Below the pieces are notes generated by a model that was not told the origin of the DNA, did no database searches, and saw nothing but the letters and a program-made list of their open reading frames with translations. A program made the translations under genes and the position numbers. A stretch of 64,000 nt of DNA from Williamsia sp. CHRR-6 (GTDB lineage: Bacteria > Actinomycetota > Actinomycetes > Mycobacteriales > Mycobacteriaceae). Shown in pieces: positions 11,978 through 20,685 of this stretch (the stretch's first letter is position 1; each line of letters starts with the position of its first letter). Where the stretch lies: assembly GCF_018474015.1 (NCBI RefSeq), contig NZ_JAHCSG010000007.1, positions 1-64,000 of the forward strand. Reading direction: 5' to 3'.

Positions 11978-13165
11978 CGCAGCGGTGACAGGTTCGGCGA
12001 CGTCTCGATCGCCCCGGATGCGTCGACGCAGACGCGGGACGGCGGTGGCCACGAGAGCCACCACCAAGCCGGCCGCCAGCGCCGGGACGACCACGCGAAC
12101 CGAGAACACCGTGCTCGCGGCGACGCTCAGCGCCAGTACCGCGACCCACAGGTAGATCACCAAGACGACGCGGCGCTGCGAGTGGCCCAGTTCGAGCAGT
12201 CGGTGGTGCAGGTGCATCTTGTCGGGGGTGTGGAAGCCGACGCCCGCCCGGGTGCGCCGGATGATGGCGAGCAGCATGTCGAGCATCGGGATGAACATGA
12301 CCGCCGCGACCAGGATCAGGGGCGAGAGCAATGAGAACAAGTCGGCAGGCCCGTAGGCGTAGACCGCGATGCGACCCGAGGCGCTGGTGGCCGCCGTGGC
12401 CAGCATCAGCCCGATCAACATCGAACCGGAGTCGCCCATGAAGATGCGGGCGGGCTGGAAGTTGTGCGGCAGAAACCCCAGACAGGCGCCGGCCAGACTC
12501 ACCGAGATGAGCGCGGGCGGGTAGTAGCTGACGTCGCCCCCCTGATCGCGCAGCAGCCCGACGGAGAACAGCAGGATCGCCGCCGCGGAGATGAGGGCCA
12601 GGCCGGCGGCCAGGCCGTCGAGTCCGTCGACGAAGTTGATCGCGTTGATGGTGGCGACGGTGATGGCGATGGTTAGCAGTCCCGACTGCAGCGGGTCGAG
12701 CACGACGGTGTCGATGTTGCCGAACGGGACGTAGAGCACCGTCCAGCTGACGCCCATGAGCACCAGCACCCCGGCGGCGGTGAGCTGCCCGACGAACTTG
12801 GTCAGCGCATCGAGCCCCCAGCGGTCGTCGATGATCCCGACCACGACGATCACCGTGGCGGCTGCAGCCACTGCGTCCATGTCGTCGGTGTAGGCGAATC
12901 CGCGGGTCAAGGCGGGCAGTTGCTGGGCCAGCACGATTGCGGCGATGACCCCCAGGAACATGCCCACTCCCCCGAGCCGTGGGGTGGGGATGGCGTGTAC
13001 GTCGCGCTGGCGGGGCACCGCCACCGCACCGACCCGGGTCGCGACGATCCGCACCACAGCGGTGGCCAGATAGGTGATGACCGCAGCGGTGAGACCCACC
13101 AGCATCAGCTCGCGCAGCGGGACACCGGTCCCGCTGTTGCCCACAGGGGTCATGGCCTCGATCAC
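11975..13165 (-). CDS. wecA: undecaprenyl-phosphate GlcNAc-1-phosphate transferase
   Basis: Integral membrane enzyme of the MraY/WecA family. In mycobacteria it moves GlcNAc-1-phosphate from UDP-GlcNAc to decaprenyl phosphate, the first step of the rhamnose-GlcNAc linker joining arabinogalactan to peptidoglycan. The 396-residue protein has about ten membrane helices, the Asp pair in VVGIIDDRWGLD and the family loop NFVDGLDGLAAG. I kept the GTG start at 13165, since TAGCGT lies 6 nt upstream (leaderless pattern). An ATG four codons later is the alternative. Confidence 0.93.
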   Translation of the reverse strand: MIEAMTPVGNSGTGVPLRELMLVGLTAAVITYLATAVVRIVATRVGAVAVPRQRDVHAIPTPRLGGVGMFLGVIAAIVLAQQLPALTRGFAYTDDMDAVAAAATVIVVVGIIDDRWGLDALTKFVGQLTAAGVLVLMGVSWTVLYVPFGNIDTVVLDPLQSGLLTIAITVATINAINFVDGLDGLAAGLALISAAAILLFSVGLLRDQGGDVSYYPPALISVSLAGACLGFLPHNFQPARIFMGDSGSMLIGLMLATAATSASGRIAVYAYGPADLFSLLSPLILVAAVMFIPMLDMLLAIIRRTRAGVGFHTPDKMHLHHRLLELGHSQRRVVLVIYLWVAVLALSVAASTVFSVRVVVPALAAGLVVALVATAVPRLRRRIRGDRDVAEPVTAA

Positions 13166-13219
13166 GGTTCAACGCTACAAGCTGGCGCACCCATCACCGG
13201 TGACCGGCCGCACTCGGAC

Positions 13220-13870
13220 TCACCGCAATGAGTCGACCTCCACCGCGAGGACCTCGGCGATCTGTTCGGCCGACACCGCACCCACCCGCAGGATCTTGGG
13301 TGCTGCGTCGGTGAGGTCGACGATGGTCGAAGGAGTGGCCTTCGCGGCGGGCCCACCGTCGAGATAGACCGCCACCTCGTCGCCGAGCTGATCGCGCGCT
13401 TCGGCGGCCGTGGTGGCGGGCGGCTGCCCGGATTTGTTGGCACTCGACACCGCCATCGGGCCGACCTCACGCAACACTTCGATGGCCACCGGGTGCAGCG
13501 GCATCCGCAACATCACGGTGCCGCGGGTGTCGCCGAGATCCCACGCCAGCGACGGCGCCTGCTCGACGACGAGACTCAGTCCACCGGGCCAGAACGCGCG
13601 GACGAGTTCGCGCAGCCGCTGCGACACCGACAGCACCAGTCCGTCCACGGTGTCCCACGAACCCACCAGGACCGGCACCGGCATGTCGCGGCCGCGCCCC
13701 TTGGCCGCCAACAGACTGCTCACCGCATCGGAATCGAATGCGTCGCAACCGATTCCGTACAGCGTGTCGGTGGGTAGGACAACCAGTCGACCAGCCTTGA
13801 CCGCACCGACCGCAGCCCGCACGCCGGCTGCCCGCGAATCGGGCTGATTGCAATCGAACTCGGTGCTCAC
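13220..13870 (-). CDS. L-threonylcarbamoyladenylate synthase (Sua5/YwlC/YrdC)
   Basis: This enzyme makes threonylcarbamoyl-AMP from threonine, bicarbonate and ATP for the t6A37 modification of ANN-decoding tRNAs. The product (216 residues) has the YrdC-fold signatures RLVVLPTDTLYGIG and the KGRGRDMPVPVLV nucleotide-binding region, then VSSANKSG. I chose the GTG at 13870, which has AAGGA 8 nt upstream. An ATG three codons earlier would abut that AAGGA. It follows prmC in what looks like one transcription unit. Confidence 0.93.
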   Translation of the reverse strand: MSTEFDCNQPDSRAAGVRAAVGAVKAGRLVVLPTDTLYGIGCDAFDSDAVSSLLAAKGRGRDMPVPVLVGSWDTVDGLVLSVSQRLRELVRAFWPGGLSLVVEQAPSLAWDLGDTRGTVMLRMPLHPVAIEVLREVGPMAVSSANKSGQPPATTAAEARDQLGDEVAVYLDGGPAAKATPSTIVDLTDAAPKILRVGAVSAEQIAEVLAVEVDSLR

Positions 13871-13897
13871 GGCATCCATCCTTACACGTCGAACTGA

Positions 13898-14776
13898 TCA
13901 CTCCGCACCCGTGCGCTGCGCCTCGACCGGCCGACGCCGCGCCGCGACGAACCGCGGCCGCCCGGCGAGGTCACGGTGAGCGGAGATCTCGTCGAAGGCC
14001 CCGGATGCGTCGAGGGCCGCCGTCACCGCGTCGCCGGTGGTGTCGTCGTGCTCGATGCCACACCACCCACCCGGCACCAGGACCGTGGCGATCACCTCGA
14101 TCATCGGGATGATCACCGACATCCCGTCGTCGCCGCCGAACAGGGCACGATGCGGATCGTGGGCCAGCACCTCGGGATCGAGGTCGTCGGTCCAGGGCAC
14201 ATAGGGCGGGTTGGCGACCACCAGGTCCACCTCGAGGTCCGCCAGGTCAGCCGCCACCCGCACGTCGGCGACCCGGATCTCGATCCGTGCTGCGACATCG
14301 GCGGGCGCGGCCTCGACGTTGCGCTGCAACCAGGTCAACGCCTCATCGTCGACCTCGACGGCGCTGACCTGGGCAGTCGGACACCCCGTGGCGACGGCGA
14401 CAGCCAATGCCCCACTGCCACTGCAGAAGTCGGCCACCTTGGCGCCGCGACGCCCGGCCAGTTGCGCCAGCGCCCACTGCAGCAGCACCTCGGTCTCGGG
14501 GCGAGGGATGAACACACCCGGCCCGACCAGCAGCTCGATCGGCCCAAACGGCGCCCGTCCGACTATGTGCTGCAACGGTTCTCGCGCAATCCGACGCGAG
14601 AGCACGACACCGAGAGCATCGATCTGTGCGGGCGTGGGGTCGGGCGCCGCGATGAGGCGACCTCGGTCCACCCCGAGGACATGCGCCACCAGCAGCTCGG
14701 CATCCACGCGCGGCGAGTCGATCCCGACGCGCGCCAGTTCTGCTGCGGCCGCGGCGATGACCGAGCGCACAGTCAC
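13898..14776 (-). CDS. prmC: release factor glutamine N5-methyltransferase
   Basis: SAM-dependent enzyme that methylates the Gln of the GGQ motif in release factors. The 292-residue protein has the N-terminal helical domain, the SAM-binding stretch [16 protein letters not shown], and the catalytic NPPY tetrad at about 189-192. Its GTG start overlaps the stop of prfA, which encodes its substrate (GTGA), so the two are translationally coupled. The C-terminus is slightly extended with basic residues. Confidence 0.96.
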   Translation of the reverse strand: MTVRSVIAAAAAELARVGIDSPRVDAELLVAHVLGVDRGRLIAAPDPTPAQIDALGVVLSRRIAREPLQHIVGRAPFGPIELLVGPGVFIPRPETEVLLQWALAQLAGRRGAKVADFCSGSGALAVAVATGCPTAQVSAVEVDDEALTWLQRNVEAAPADVAARIEIRVADVRVAADLADLEVDLVVANPPYVPWTDDLDPEVLAHDPHRALFGGDDGMSVIIPMIEVIATVLVPGGWCGIEHDDTTGDAVTAALDASGAFDEISAHRDLAGRPRFVAARRRPVEAQRTGAE

Positions 14777-15849
14777 TGCGCCTCGAGACGAGCCTGTCGA
14801 TCGGCAGCGATCAGGGCGTCGAGCAGCGCGTCGAGGTCACCGTCGAGCACGGCGTCGAGGTTGTGCGCCTTGAACCCTATCCGGTGGTCGGTGATGCGGT
14901 TCTCGGGAAAGTTGTAGGTGCGGATGCGTTCGGACCGGTCGACGGTGCGGATTTGGGCGGCACGTCCCTCGGCGGCGTGGGCCTGGGCCTGTTCGTCGGC
15001 GAGCAACTGCAAGCGGGCCGCGAGGACCTGCATGGCGCGCGCCTTGTTCTGCAGCTGTGATCTCTCGTTCTGGCAGGTCACAACGATGCCGGTGGGCAGG
15101 TGGGTGATGCGCACGGCCGAGTCGGTGGTGTTGACGCCCTGCCCACCTTTGCCCGAGCTGCGGTACACGTCGATCCGCAGGTCGGTCTCGTCGATGGCGA
15201 TCTGTTCCACCTCGTCGGGTTCGGGGTAGGCCAACACACCCGCCGCCGAGGTGTGGATGCGCCCCTGCGACTCGGTGACCGGGACCCGCTGCACCCGGTG
15301 CACCCCGCCTTCGAACTTCATCCGAGCCCAAACACCCTCGGTGGCACCGGGTTTGGCCTTGATCGACAGCGTGGCGTCCTTGTATCCGCCGAGGTCGGAC
15401 TCGGTCACTCCGAGGACCTCGACACGGTATCCGCGACGTTCACAGTATTTGAGGTACATCCGGGCCAGGTCGGCGGCGAACAGTGCCGACTCCTCACCGC
15501 CCTCACCGGATTTGATCTCCAACACCACGTCGTCGCCGTCGTGCGGATCACGCGGGGCCAACAGGTCGGTCAACGCGGAGTCGAGTTCGGCGACGGTGCG
15601 CTCGAGTTCGGGGATCTCGGCGGCGAAGGACGCGTCGTCTGCGGCGAGTTCCCGCGCGGCCTGCAGATCGTCGCGGGCGGCCTGTAGGCGCTGGTGGGTC
15701 GACATGACCGGGGCCAACTCCGCGAACCGTTTGCCCACGCGGCGGGCGGTGGACGGGTCGTCGTGCAACGACGGGTCGGCCATCTGCGCCTGTAGTCCGG
15801 CGTACTCGGCGAGCACGTCGTCGACGGCCGAGGGGCTCTGGGGGCTCAC
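14773..15849 (-). CDS. prfA: peptide chain release factor 1
   Basis: RF1 releases peptides at UAA and UAG. The 358-residue protein has the catalytic GGQ (235-237) within [18 protein letters not shown]. The stop-codon recognition tripeptide, PAT in E. coli, reads PVT (190-192) in [12 protein letters not shown], as in mycobacterial RF1. It is followed by prmC, which modifies its Gln. Confidence 0.97.
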   Translation of the reverse strand: MSPQSPSAVDDVLAEYAGLQAQMADPSLHDDPSTARRVGKRFAELAPVMSTHQRLQAARDDLQAARELAADDASFAAEIPELERTVAELDSALTDLLAPRDPHDGDDVVLEIKSGEGGEESALFAADLARMYLKYCERRGYRVEVLGVTESDLGGYKDATLSIKAKPGATEGVWARMKFEGGVHRVQRVPVTESQGRIHTSAAGVLAYPEPDEVEQIAIDETDLRIDVYRSSGKGGQGVNTTDSAVRITHLPTGIVVTCQNERSQLQNKARAMQVLAARLQLLADEQAQAHAAEGRAAQIRTVDRSERIRTYNFPENRITDHRIGFKAHNLDAVLDGDLDALLDALIAADRQARLEAQ

Positions 15850-15911
15850 ACGGACTCCGTTCTCGACGCACGCTGATCAAAGACTGACGTCGCCACCCGG
15901 CGACACAGACG

Positions 15912-15951
15912 ACGACGCCCGCCCCGCGCGATGCGCAAGGGCGGGCGTCGT
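15912..15951 (-). terminator. strong hairpin after rpmE
   Basis: A perfect 13-bp GC-rich stem (15912-15924 with 15939-15951) encloses a loop that can itself form GCGC/GCGC. It begins 8 nt after the rpmE stop on the minus strand. There is no T-tract. It should end the rpmE transcript, insulating prfA. Confidence 0.75.
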
Positions 15952-15959
15952 GGAGCCTG

Positions 15960-16196
15960 CTACGTGGCGTCGGCCTCGGCGCCCTTGGCGGCACGCTTGC
16001 CGTAGCGCTTCTCGAAACGGGCCACGCGACCGCCGGTGTCGAGGATCTTCTGCTTACCCGTGTAGAAGGGGTGGCACTGCGAGCAGACCTCGACCGTGAT
16101 CTGGCCGCCGTCGCGAGTGCTGCGGGTCTGGAAGGTGTTGCCACAGCCACACAACACCGTGGTGTCGGAGTACTGCGGGTGGATGCCCTGCTTCAT
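15960..16196 (-). CDS. rpmE: 50S ribosomal protein L31, zinc-binding type
   Basis: L31 contributes to the bridge between ribosomal subunits. The 78-residue protein has the four zinc ligands C16, C18, C38 and C41 (CGC and CSQC), making it the C+ form, which is typically replaced by a zinc-free paralogue when zinc is scarce. The ATG at 16196 has AAAGGGA upstream. A longer in-frame reading upstream is not supported. Confidence 0.97.
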   Translation of the reverse strand: MKQGIHPQYSDTTVLCGCGNTFQTRSTRDGGQITVEVCSQCHPFYTGKQKILDTGGRVARFEKRYGKRAAKGAEADAT

Positions 16197-16609
16197 GTGA
16201 TGTCCCTTTCGTGGCCGCCGGGTCACCGCGAGGTGGGCGCGAGTCAGATTTCGCGTCCAGCGGTGTGAACCGGAACCGGACAGGTGGGTACCGGGGTGGT
16301 GCCCAACCGGGGCAAGTATGCCAGAAGAGGAGGTCAGCCGACGAATCCGTGCCTGGCCGACCGCTTGTCTGCAATGCACTCGCCAGCCGTTCAACTTGTG
16401 ATCAGCGCCGGGTATTCCGCGGCTCGCCGGTGCCGATCGTCGAGCACCGGTTCACCGCCATCGGCTCATCACCGGCGGTTCGCGGTCGCACGCGAGATCC
16501 GCCTCGCCGGATCCGTAGGATCGGGGTCGTAGCGTTGACCTCAGAGATCGCAGAGGTCTCGCACGTCCCAGCGTTCGGTACCCGGCCACGGCTGACGGAG
16601 GTTTCGACC
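16197..16609. other. intergenic region between rpmE and the DUF3105 gene
   Basis: This 413-nt gap between divergent genes holds no credible protein gene. For rpmE (minus) a CATACT -10-like box at 16315-16320 would give a leader of about 110 nt. For the DUF3105 gene (plus) TAGGAT at 16516-16521 is the best -10-like match. Neither has a good -35. No zinc-uptake-regulator box could be recognised by eye. Confidence 0.35.
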
Positions 16610-17317
16610 ATGGCGATTCCCAGGCGGTCACAACTGATCTCGGCGCTGGTGACGACGCTGGTGCTGGCCATCATCGGCGGTGTCGCCGTATTCGTCCTCA
16701 CCCGCCCCTCCTCCGACGGTGACGACCGGGTCACCCCGTTCGTGCCGACCGCCGCAGATCCCGACCCGAGCATGCGCATCCCGGGTGTCGTGCGGCACTT
16801 CTATCAGGGGGGACACGTCGGACCGGGAAAGCGGGTGCGCTATCAGTTCAGCCCGCCGATGGGTGGTCGGCACGACGCGGTCTGGGCGGTGTGCACCGGG
16901 ATCGTCTACCCGCGGGCCATCCGCAGCGAGAACGCCGTGCACTCGATGGAACACGGTGCCACCTGGGTCACCTATGATCCCGCACGCGTGAACGCGGCTG
17001 GAGTCGCGGTGCTCGCGGCGAAGGTCCGGGGACGCGACCATCTGCTGATGTCTCCGTACCCGGGTCTGGATCGCCCGGTGTCGATCCAGTCATGGGGACA
17101 TCAGCTCAAGGTCGACTCGCCCAGCGATCCTCGGATCGACCACTTCATCACCGCAACCAAGCAGAACCCGCAGAAAAATGTCTACCCCGAGCAGCCGACG
17201 TTCCGCGCCCACCCCGAGGTGGGCGGAACCTGCGCGGCGAACGGGGTGTTCGACGTGGCCGATCCACCCGCGTTCGAACCGCCACCGCTGCCGGCCGACG
17301 CCGTTCCCGACGCCTGA
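16610..17317 (+). CDS. DUF3105 membrane-anchored protein, copy 1
   Basis: This 235-residue protein has one N-terminal membrane helix (about 8-31) and an extracytoplasmic DUF3105 domain. The conserved core is VWAVCTGIVYPRAIRSENAV, then HSMEHGATWVTYDP, a spaced Cys plus two His. A later segment reads LLMSPYPGLDRPVSIQSWGH. Function unknown; the Cys/His pattern could bind a metal, which is inference. It is a clear paralogue of the gene at 26298. The start has GGAGG upstream. Confidence 0.85.
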   Translation: MAIPRRSQLISALVTTLVLAIIGGVAVFVLTRPSSDGDDRVTPFVPTAADPDPSMRIPGVVRHFYQGGHVGPGKRVRYQFSPPMGGRHDAVWAVCTGIVYPRAIRSENAVHSMEHGATWVTYDPARVNAAGVAVLAAKVRGRDHLLMSPYPGLDRPVSIQSWGHQLKVDSPSDPRIDHFITATKQNPQKNVYPEQPTFRAHPEVGGTCAANGVFDVADPPAFEPPPLPADAVPDA

Positions 17318-17352
17318 CCGGCCTGCTCGCGTGACCGGCCAGGCCGAGGTCA
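17315..17352. terminator. bidirectional hairpin between DUF3105 copy 1 and rho
   Basis: TGACC-GGCCTG (17315-17325) pairs with CAGGCC (17340-17345) and, past a 2-nt bulge, with GGTCA (17348-17352). The stem includes the stop codons of both convergent genes. It can act on either strand. Confidence 0.55.
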
Positions 17353-19323
17353 GTCCTCGCCGCCTGATCCAGGTGCGGTTTTTTGCACCTGCATCAAGAA
17401 CTCGATGTTGGTCTTGGTCTTCTTGAGCTGACTGAGCAGCAGGTCGATCGCCTGCTGGGAGTCCAGACCCGAGAGCACCCGCCGCAGCTTGTGGACGATG
17501 GCGAACTCGTCGGCCGACATCATCAGCTCGTCCTTGCGGGTACTGGACAGGTTGACGTCCACCGCCGGGAAAACACGACGTTCGGAGATCTTGCGGTCCA
17601 GCTTGAGTTCGGCGTTGCCGGTGCCCTTGAACTCCTCGAAGATCACCGTGTCGCCGGTGGACCCGGTCTCGACCAGCGCCGAGGCGATGATGGTCAGCGA
17701 TCCGCCGTTCTCGATGTTGCGCGCCGCACCCAGGAACCGCTTGGGCGGGTAGAGCGCGGTCGAGTCGACACCACCGGAGAGGATGCGGCCCGACGCCGGT
17801 GAGGCGTTGTTGTAGGCGCGACCCAGTCGGGTGATCGAATCAAGAAGCACCACAACATCTTTGCCGTTCTCGACCAGACGCTTGGCGCGCTCGATGGCCA
17901 GCTCGGCCACCGAGGTGTGGTCGGTGGGCGGGCGATCGAAGGTGGAGGCGATGACCTCGCCCTTGACCGACCGGGTCATGTCGGTGACCTCTTCGGGTCG
18001 CTCGTCGACCAGCACCACCATCAGGTAGCACTCGGGGTTGTTGATCGAGATGGCGTTGGCGATGTCCTGCAAGATGGTGGTCTTACCGGCCTTGGGCGGC
18101 GAGACGATCAGTGCGCGTTGGCCTTTGCCGATCGGCATGATGAGATCGATGACACGGGTGTCGAGGCGCTCGGGGGTGGTCTCCAGGCGCAGCCGCTCGT
18201 TGGGGTAGAGCGGGGTGAGCTTGCCGAACTCCGGGCGCCGCCGCGCAGCCTCCACGTCGCCGCCGTTCACCGAGTCCAGGCGTACCAGTGGGTTGAACTT
18301 CTGGCGCTGATTGTTCTGCTCGCCGTCCCGCGGCAGCTTGACGGCGCCGGTGAGTGCGTCGCCGCGCCGCAGACCGTTCTTGCGGACCAGGTTCATCGAC
18401 ACGTAGACGTCGTTGGGACCGGCCAGGTAGCCCGAGGTCCGGACGAACGCATAGTTGTCCAGAACGTCGAGGATGCCCGCGACCGGCTGCAAGACGTCGT
18501 CCTCGGAGACGGTGGTGTCCCGCTCACCGCCACCGACGCCATCGCGGTCACGTCCACGCCGCCGCTCGCGGAACCGACGGCCACGCCGACCGCGGCCGGT
18601 GCCTTCGTCGTCGGAGTCATCGCGCGGACCGTTGGAACGTGACCCGTCGCGGTTCTGGTTCTGGTTGTCCCGGTTCTGGTTGCGCTCGCCCCCGTTGCGC
18701 TCCCCACCGTTGCGGTCGGTGTTGTTGCGCTCGGTGTTGTTGCGATCGGTGTTGTTGCGGTCGCCGCCGCTGCGCTCACGGCGCCGAGTGCGCTCGGCAC
18801 CGGTGTTCTCGGTCCGGGTGTCGGTGTCTGCCGAGCCGCCGCTGTCAGCGTCGTTCGAGGTCCGGTTACGGCGCCCAGTCGTGCGGTCGGTGGTGTCCGA
18901 GGAGGCAGGCTCGGCGGTCGAGGGCCCGCTCGACGACCCCGCGGTCGCAGCTGCGGTGTCATCGGGCGCCGACGCGCCGGACCGGGCGGTCTCACGTGCC
19001 GTGGGCTCTGGAGCCGTCGGCTCGGGAGCTGACGTCTCGGGTGCGGGACGGCGGCCGTTGGACCGGGCCGCGGACGCGGCGGCCGACGACCCACCCTGCC
19101 GGTCGGCGATCGCGGCGACCAGGTCGCCCTTGCGCATTCCTGAGGTCCCCTTGATGCCCAGCTCACCGGCCAGTTGCCGAAGCTCGGTGAGCACCATCCC
19201 GTTCAAGCCGCCTGAACGGCCCGATGAGGTCTTGGCCTTCGCAGGAGTTGAGGTGTGCGAATCACCCGCTGACTCAGACGACGCCTCGGTCGAGGGTGTC
19301 GAGATCAGGTCCGTATCGGTCAC
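17350..19323 (-). CDS. rho: transcription termination factor Rho
   Basis: Hexameric RNA helicase that ends transcription. The product has 657 residues, far longer than E. coli Rho (419). The N-terminal helical domain (LNGMVLTELRQLAGELGIKG) is followed by a disordered insert of about 250 residues rich in Arg, Asn, Gly, Asp and Ser. The RNA-binding domain and the ATPase come after, with Walker A SPPKAGKTT (K414). Such inserts are typical of high-GC actinobacterial Rho and add RNA binding. The GTG at 19323 is preceded by AAAGGAAA. Longer upstream readings are not real. Confidence 0.96.
   Translation of the reverse strand: MTDTDLISTPSTEASSESAGDSHTSTPAKAKTSSGRSGGLNGMVLTELRQLAGELGIKGTSGMRKGDLVAAIADRQGGSSAAASAARSNGRRPAPETSAPEPTAPEPTARETARSGASAPDDTAAATAGSSSGPSTAEPASSDTTDRTTGRRNRTSNDADSGGSADTDTRTENTGAERTRRRERSGGDRNNTDRNNTERNNTDRNGGERNGGERNQNRDNQNQNRDGSRSNGPRDDSDDEGTGRGRRGRRFRERRRGRDRDGVGGGERDTTVSEDDVLQPVAGILDVLDNYAFVRTSGYLAGPNDVYVSMNLVRKNGLRRGDALTGAVKLPRDGEQNNQRQKFNPLVRLDSVNGGDVEAARRRPEFGKLTPLYPNERLRLETTPERLDTRVIDLIMPIGKGQRALIVSPPKAGKTTILQDIANAISINNPECYLMVVLVDERPEEVTDMTRSVKGEVIASTFDRPPTDHTSVAELAIERAKRLVENGKDVVVLLDSITRLGRAYNNASPASGRILSGGVDSTALYPPKRFLGAARNIENGGSLTIIASALVETGSTGDTVIFEEFKGTGNAELKLDRKISERRVFPAVDVNLSSTRKDELMMSADEFAIVHKLRRVLSGLDSQQAIDLLLSQLKKTKTNIEFLMQVQKTAPGSGGED
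18710..18765 (-). repeat. 15-bp tandem repeat inside rho
   Basis: Nearly four copies of a 15-bp unit encode Asp/Glu-Arg-Asn-Asn-Thr repeats in the disordered insert. Related RNGGE repeats adjoin at about 18685-18710. Changes in copy number would stay in frame. Confidence 0.8.
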
Positions 19324-19597
19324 GGATTTCCTTTCGTTCCCCCGCAGAACGCGTCTGCGTCGGGGGTCGTGATCATCCCTGTCGAGGTGACCGGGACGCG
19401 TGGCCCGTCGAGATGGACTGGGCTCAAGTCGTGGGTCTGCCGCTCGACCGTTGTGCGTGCGGGGAGCAAGTCGATCGCGATCGGCGGTTCGTGGCCCACC
19501 GGCCGGTTCTGGTGTGAACGGCGTGCACCGGGGAGCGTCACCAGATGGGTGATCAATGGTCGAGAGCGGCCTGAAACCTCCGCCACACTCAGCAGAC
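19324..19597 (-). promoter_or_regulatory. long 5' leader of rho with a hairpin next to the ribosome site
   Basis: From the predicted start near 19597 to the GTG at 19323 the transcript has an untranslated leader of about 275 nt. Near its end a stem CCCCCG/CGGGGG (19339-19344 with 19361-19366) continues into CAGA/TCTG across a bulge. It sits immediately upstream of the Shine-Dalgarno. rho is autoregulated in other bacteria, so this may be the control region; that is inference. No good protein frame is present. Confidence 0.5.
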
Positions 19598-19603
19598 GTG
19601 CTC

Positions 19604-19632
19604 ATGCTAACCACGATCTGGTCGATGGGCAA
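19604..19632 (-). promoter_or_regulatory. rho promoter
   Basis: On the minus strand -35 TTGCCC (19627-19632) and -10 TAGCAT (19604-19609) are separated by exactly 17 nt. It lies right after the thrB hairpin. The context GGTTAGCATG recurs before the gene at 54084. Confidence 0.65.
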
Positions 19633-19637
19633 GGTCC

Positions 19638-19658
19638 GTGCAGGCGCGTGTCCTGCAC
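19638..19658 (-). terminator. hairpin after thrB
   Basis: GTGCAGG (19638-19644) pairs perfectly with CCTGCAC (19652-19658) around a 7-nt loop, about 35 nt past the thrB stop. A second stem, GCGCCG/CGGCGC (19663-19680), lies between. Together they should end the argS-to-thrB transcript before the rho promoter. Confidence 0.6.
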
Positions 19659-19691
19659 CGATGCGCCGACCGGCCGGCGCCGACGGGCGGA

Positions 19692-20678
19692 TCAGGCGAT
19701 GGTGACAGGCCCGCCCAGCGCCCGCTCGTGTACCTGAAAGCTGAGGTCGAAGGCTGTGGCCAGAGCGTCGCGGGGAATCTCCCCGACGTGCAACGCCATC
19801 ACCGACGGGCCCGCACCCGAGACGAACGCCGCCACTCCAGCTCCCCGCAACGCGGCGACCACCGCGGTCGTCTCGGGCAGGACCGGGGCGCGATAGCCCT
19901 GGTGGAGCCGATCTGCAGTGGCGGCCAGCAGACAGTCGGGATCTGCGGTCAACGCGACCACCGCCAATGCACTTCGGCTGAGGTTGAACACGGCATCGGC
20001 GCGGGGCACGACGTCGGGCAACAGTCCACGCGTCTGGGCGGTCGACGACTCGGTGCGCGGCACCAGCGTCGTCAACCGGATGTCGGGGTGCAGCTCGAGT
20101 CGACGGGCGCGATATCGCGGCCCGTGACCGTCGTCGTGGTTCTCGGTCCACGACACCACGGCAGCACCCAGCACGCTGGCCGCCGCGTTGTCGGGGTGGC
20201 CTTCGAACTCGCTGGCCAACTGCACCAGCAGCTCGGGCGAGAACGCATCGCCCACACCAGCTTTGACCACGAGCCCGGATGCTGCCGCCAGCCCGGAGAC
20301 CACGGCTGCCGCCGACGAGCCCAGTCCGCGCGAATGCGGGATGGCGTTGACGCACACCACGTCCAGACCTGCCGCCGAGGCGCCGGCCACCGCGAGCCCG
20401 CGGCGCAGCGCACGCACCACGAGGTGGGAATCATCCAGTGGCACACCGTCGCGACCTTCGCCGGTCACCGTCACCGCGGTGCCCACCGCGGTGGTCTGCA
20501 CCCGCACCTCGTCGCTGAGGTCGAGCGCCAACCCCAGACAGTCGAACCCGGCCCCGAGATTGGCCGTAGAGGCGGCGACCCGCACAGTGCAGGACACATC
20601 GGGGGAAAGCTGATGCAGCGCAGCATGATCGACGCCTTCGCCGACGACTGAGGCCCCAAGAGCATCGTCCCCCGACAT
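19692..20678 (-). CDS. thrB: homoserine kinase
   Basis: GHMP-family kinase that phosphorylates homoserine with ATP for threonine synthesis. The 328-residue product shows VAASTANLGAGFDCLGLAL at the N-terminus, the nucleotide-binding GLGSSAAAVVSGLAAASGL loop and the C-terminal FVSGAGPSVMAL. I chose the ATG at 20678, 7 nt after the thrC stop. A GTG six codons earlier overlaps thrC and is possible. It is the last gene of the threonine operon. Confidence 0.96.
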   Translation of the reverse strand: MSGDDALGASVVGEGVDHAALHQLSPDVSCTVRVAASTANLGAGFDCLGLALDLSDEVRVQTTAVGTAVTVTGEGRDGVPLDDSHLVVRALRRGLAVAGASAAGLDVVCVNAIPHSRGLGSSAAAVVSGLAAASGLVVKAGVGDAFSPELLVQLASEFEGHPDNAAASVLGAAVVSWTENHDDGHGPRYRARRLELHPDIRLTTLVPRTESSTAQTRGLLPDVVPRADAVFNLSRSALAVVALTADPDCLLAATADRLHQGYRAPVLPETTAVVAALRGAGVAAFVSGAGPSVMALHVGEIPRDALATAFDLSFQVHERALGGPVTIA

Positions 20679-20685
20679 GATCAGA

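Noticed and set aside
18655-18790. Repeats that might suggest a CRISPR array
   Set aside because: They are in-frame, contiguous, without spacers, and encode the disordered region of Rho.
19324-20355. A 344-codon N-terminal extension of rho
   Set aside because: It runs through thrB on the same strand in another frame, and rho has a GTG with a good ribosome site and its own promoter at 19604-19632.
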